NCBI GenBank assembly: GCA_035291605.1
Contig: DATDRS010000473.1
Location: forward strand, 1 to 6,904
Source: DATDRS01 sp035291605
Lineage (GTDB): Bacteria; Chloroflexota; Anaerolineae; Anaerolineales; UBA6663
Reading direction: 5' to 3'
DNA length: 6,904 nt
A program made the translations under genes and the position numbers. The notes beneath the pieces were generated by a model that worked only from the letters and a program-made list of their open reading frames with translations, was not told the DNA's origin and made no database searches. Shown piece after piece: positions 6,659 through 6,904 of this stretch (the stretch's first letter is position 1; every line of letters starts with the position of its first letter).

Positions 6659-6904
6659 TCACGCCCTCCTCGCCGCTTCAATCGTCGCCTTGAACTGTTC
6701 CCCGTGCTCGTCCGGCAGGTGCGAGGGCACGACTTGCATCATCCAGGAGGCCAGGCGGTCGTACATGTGCTTGTGGGCGACGAACTCCGGCGGCAGCGCG
6801 GCCAGCAGGCCCACCGTCTCGGCGGCGCTCTGCTTGAGCTCCTCCAGCAGCGCCGGGATGGTCGGATACCGCTCGACGATCCGGGCCAGCCGGATGGTCA
6901 CGTT
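6659..6904 (-). CDS. DinB-like protein, C-terminal part only
   Basis: Only the last 81 codons and the stop are visible; the frame continues past the right edge, so the N-terminus is missing. A GTG at 6901-6899 could be read as a start but is almost surely internal, because the visible part aligns with the second half of the DinB-like domain of the next gene from its Asn-Val onward (about 30 of 51 residues identical by eye, including YPT, ALLEELK and LAALPPEFVA). The end has SHLPDEHGEQF, a His-rich segment at the place of HAREH in the neighbour but with one extra residue between the histidines. Family members are four-helix bundles that often bind a metal and act in thiol-dependent or detoxifying reactions; this one is not assigned a substrate. 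Confidence 0.8.
   Translation of the reverse strand, partial: NVTIRLARIVERYPTIPALLEELKQSAAETVGLLAALPPEFVAHKHMYDRLASWMMQVVPSHLPDEHGEQFKATIEAARRA
6664..6670 (-). promoter_or_regulatory. Shine-Dalgarno site of the SRPBCC-PDZ-DinB gene
   Basis: The minus strand reads AGGAGGG, eight bases before the ATG at 6655. It lies inside the end of the preceding DinB-like gene, which fits coupled translation and fixes the start of the fusion protein. Confidence 0.75.
6780..6796. repeat. 17-bp direct repeat, copy 2, within the partial DinB-like gene
   Basis: Identical to 5538-5554. It encodes the matching LPPEFV segment of the upstream paralogue and supports tandem duplication of a DinB-like coding unit. 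Confidence 0.7.

Overview
This GC-rich window carries five protein-coding genes, all on the minus strand and closely spaced. The gaps are 3, 30, 54 and 5 bases in the order of transcription, so the genes read from the right edge to the left edge and could form one operon. The first and last genes are cut by the window edges. No tRNA, rRNA, CRISPR array or transposase was seen. High GC and large STAND-type and TPR proteins would suit Chloroflexota (Anaerolineae-like) or another GC-rich environmental bacterium. That placement is an impression from protein style, not a proof.

Right side (5423-6904): the C-terminal end of a DinB-like protein, then a 410-residue protein that joins an SRPBCC/AHSA1-type ligand-binding domain, a PDZ domain and a DinB-type four-helix domain. 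The C-terminal halves of the two DinB-type proteins resemble each other closely, which suggests tandem duplication.

Middle (4136-5392): a 109-residue protein with three membrane segments, then a 290-residue STAND-like P-loop ATPase. The 54-base gap between them holds a perfect 10-bp palindrome within a GC-rich intergenic element. One arm overlaps the likely ribosome binding site of the ATPase.

Left side (1-4130): one uninterrupted reading frame of at least 1376 codons, open at the left edge. It begins 5 bases after the ATPase stop codon. It has an N-terminal winged-helix-like segment, TPR-like helices, about eight membrane segments with a possible PH-like domain between them, and a C-terminal TPR array. 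Long frames on the plus strand and in other minus frames across this region are its shadows.

The main hypothesis is a split STAND system. The nucleotide-binding core (Walker A, Walker B, a GxP-like end) is one polypeptide, while the winged helix and TPR sensor that normally follow it start the next gene and are anchored in the membrane. The small three-helix membrane protein just upstream is a candidate partner. No recognisable enzymatic effector domain is visible, so whether the system serves defence, stress sensing or signalling is open.
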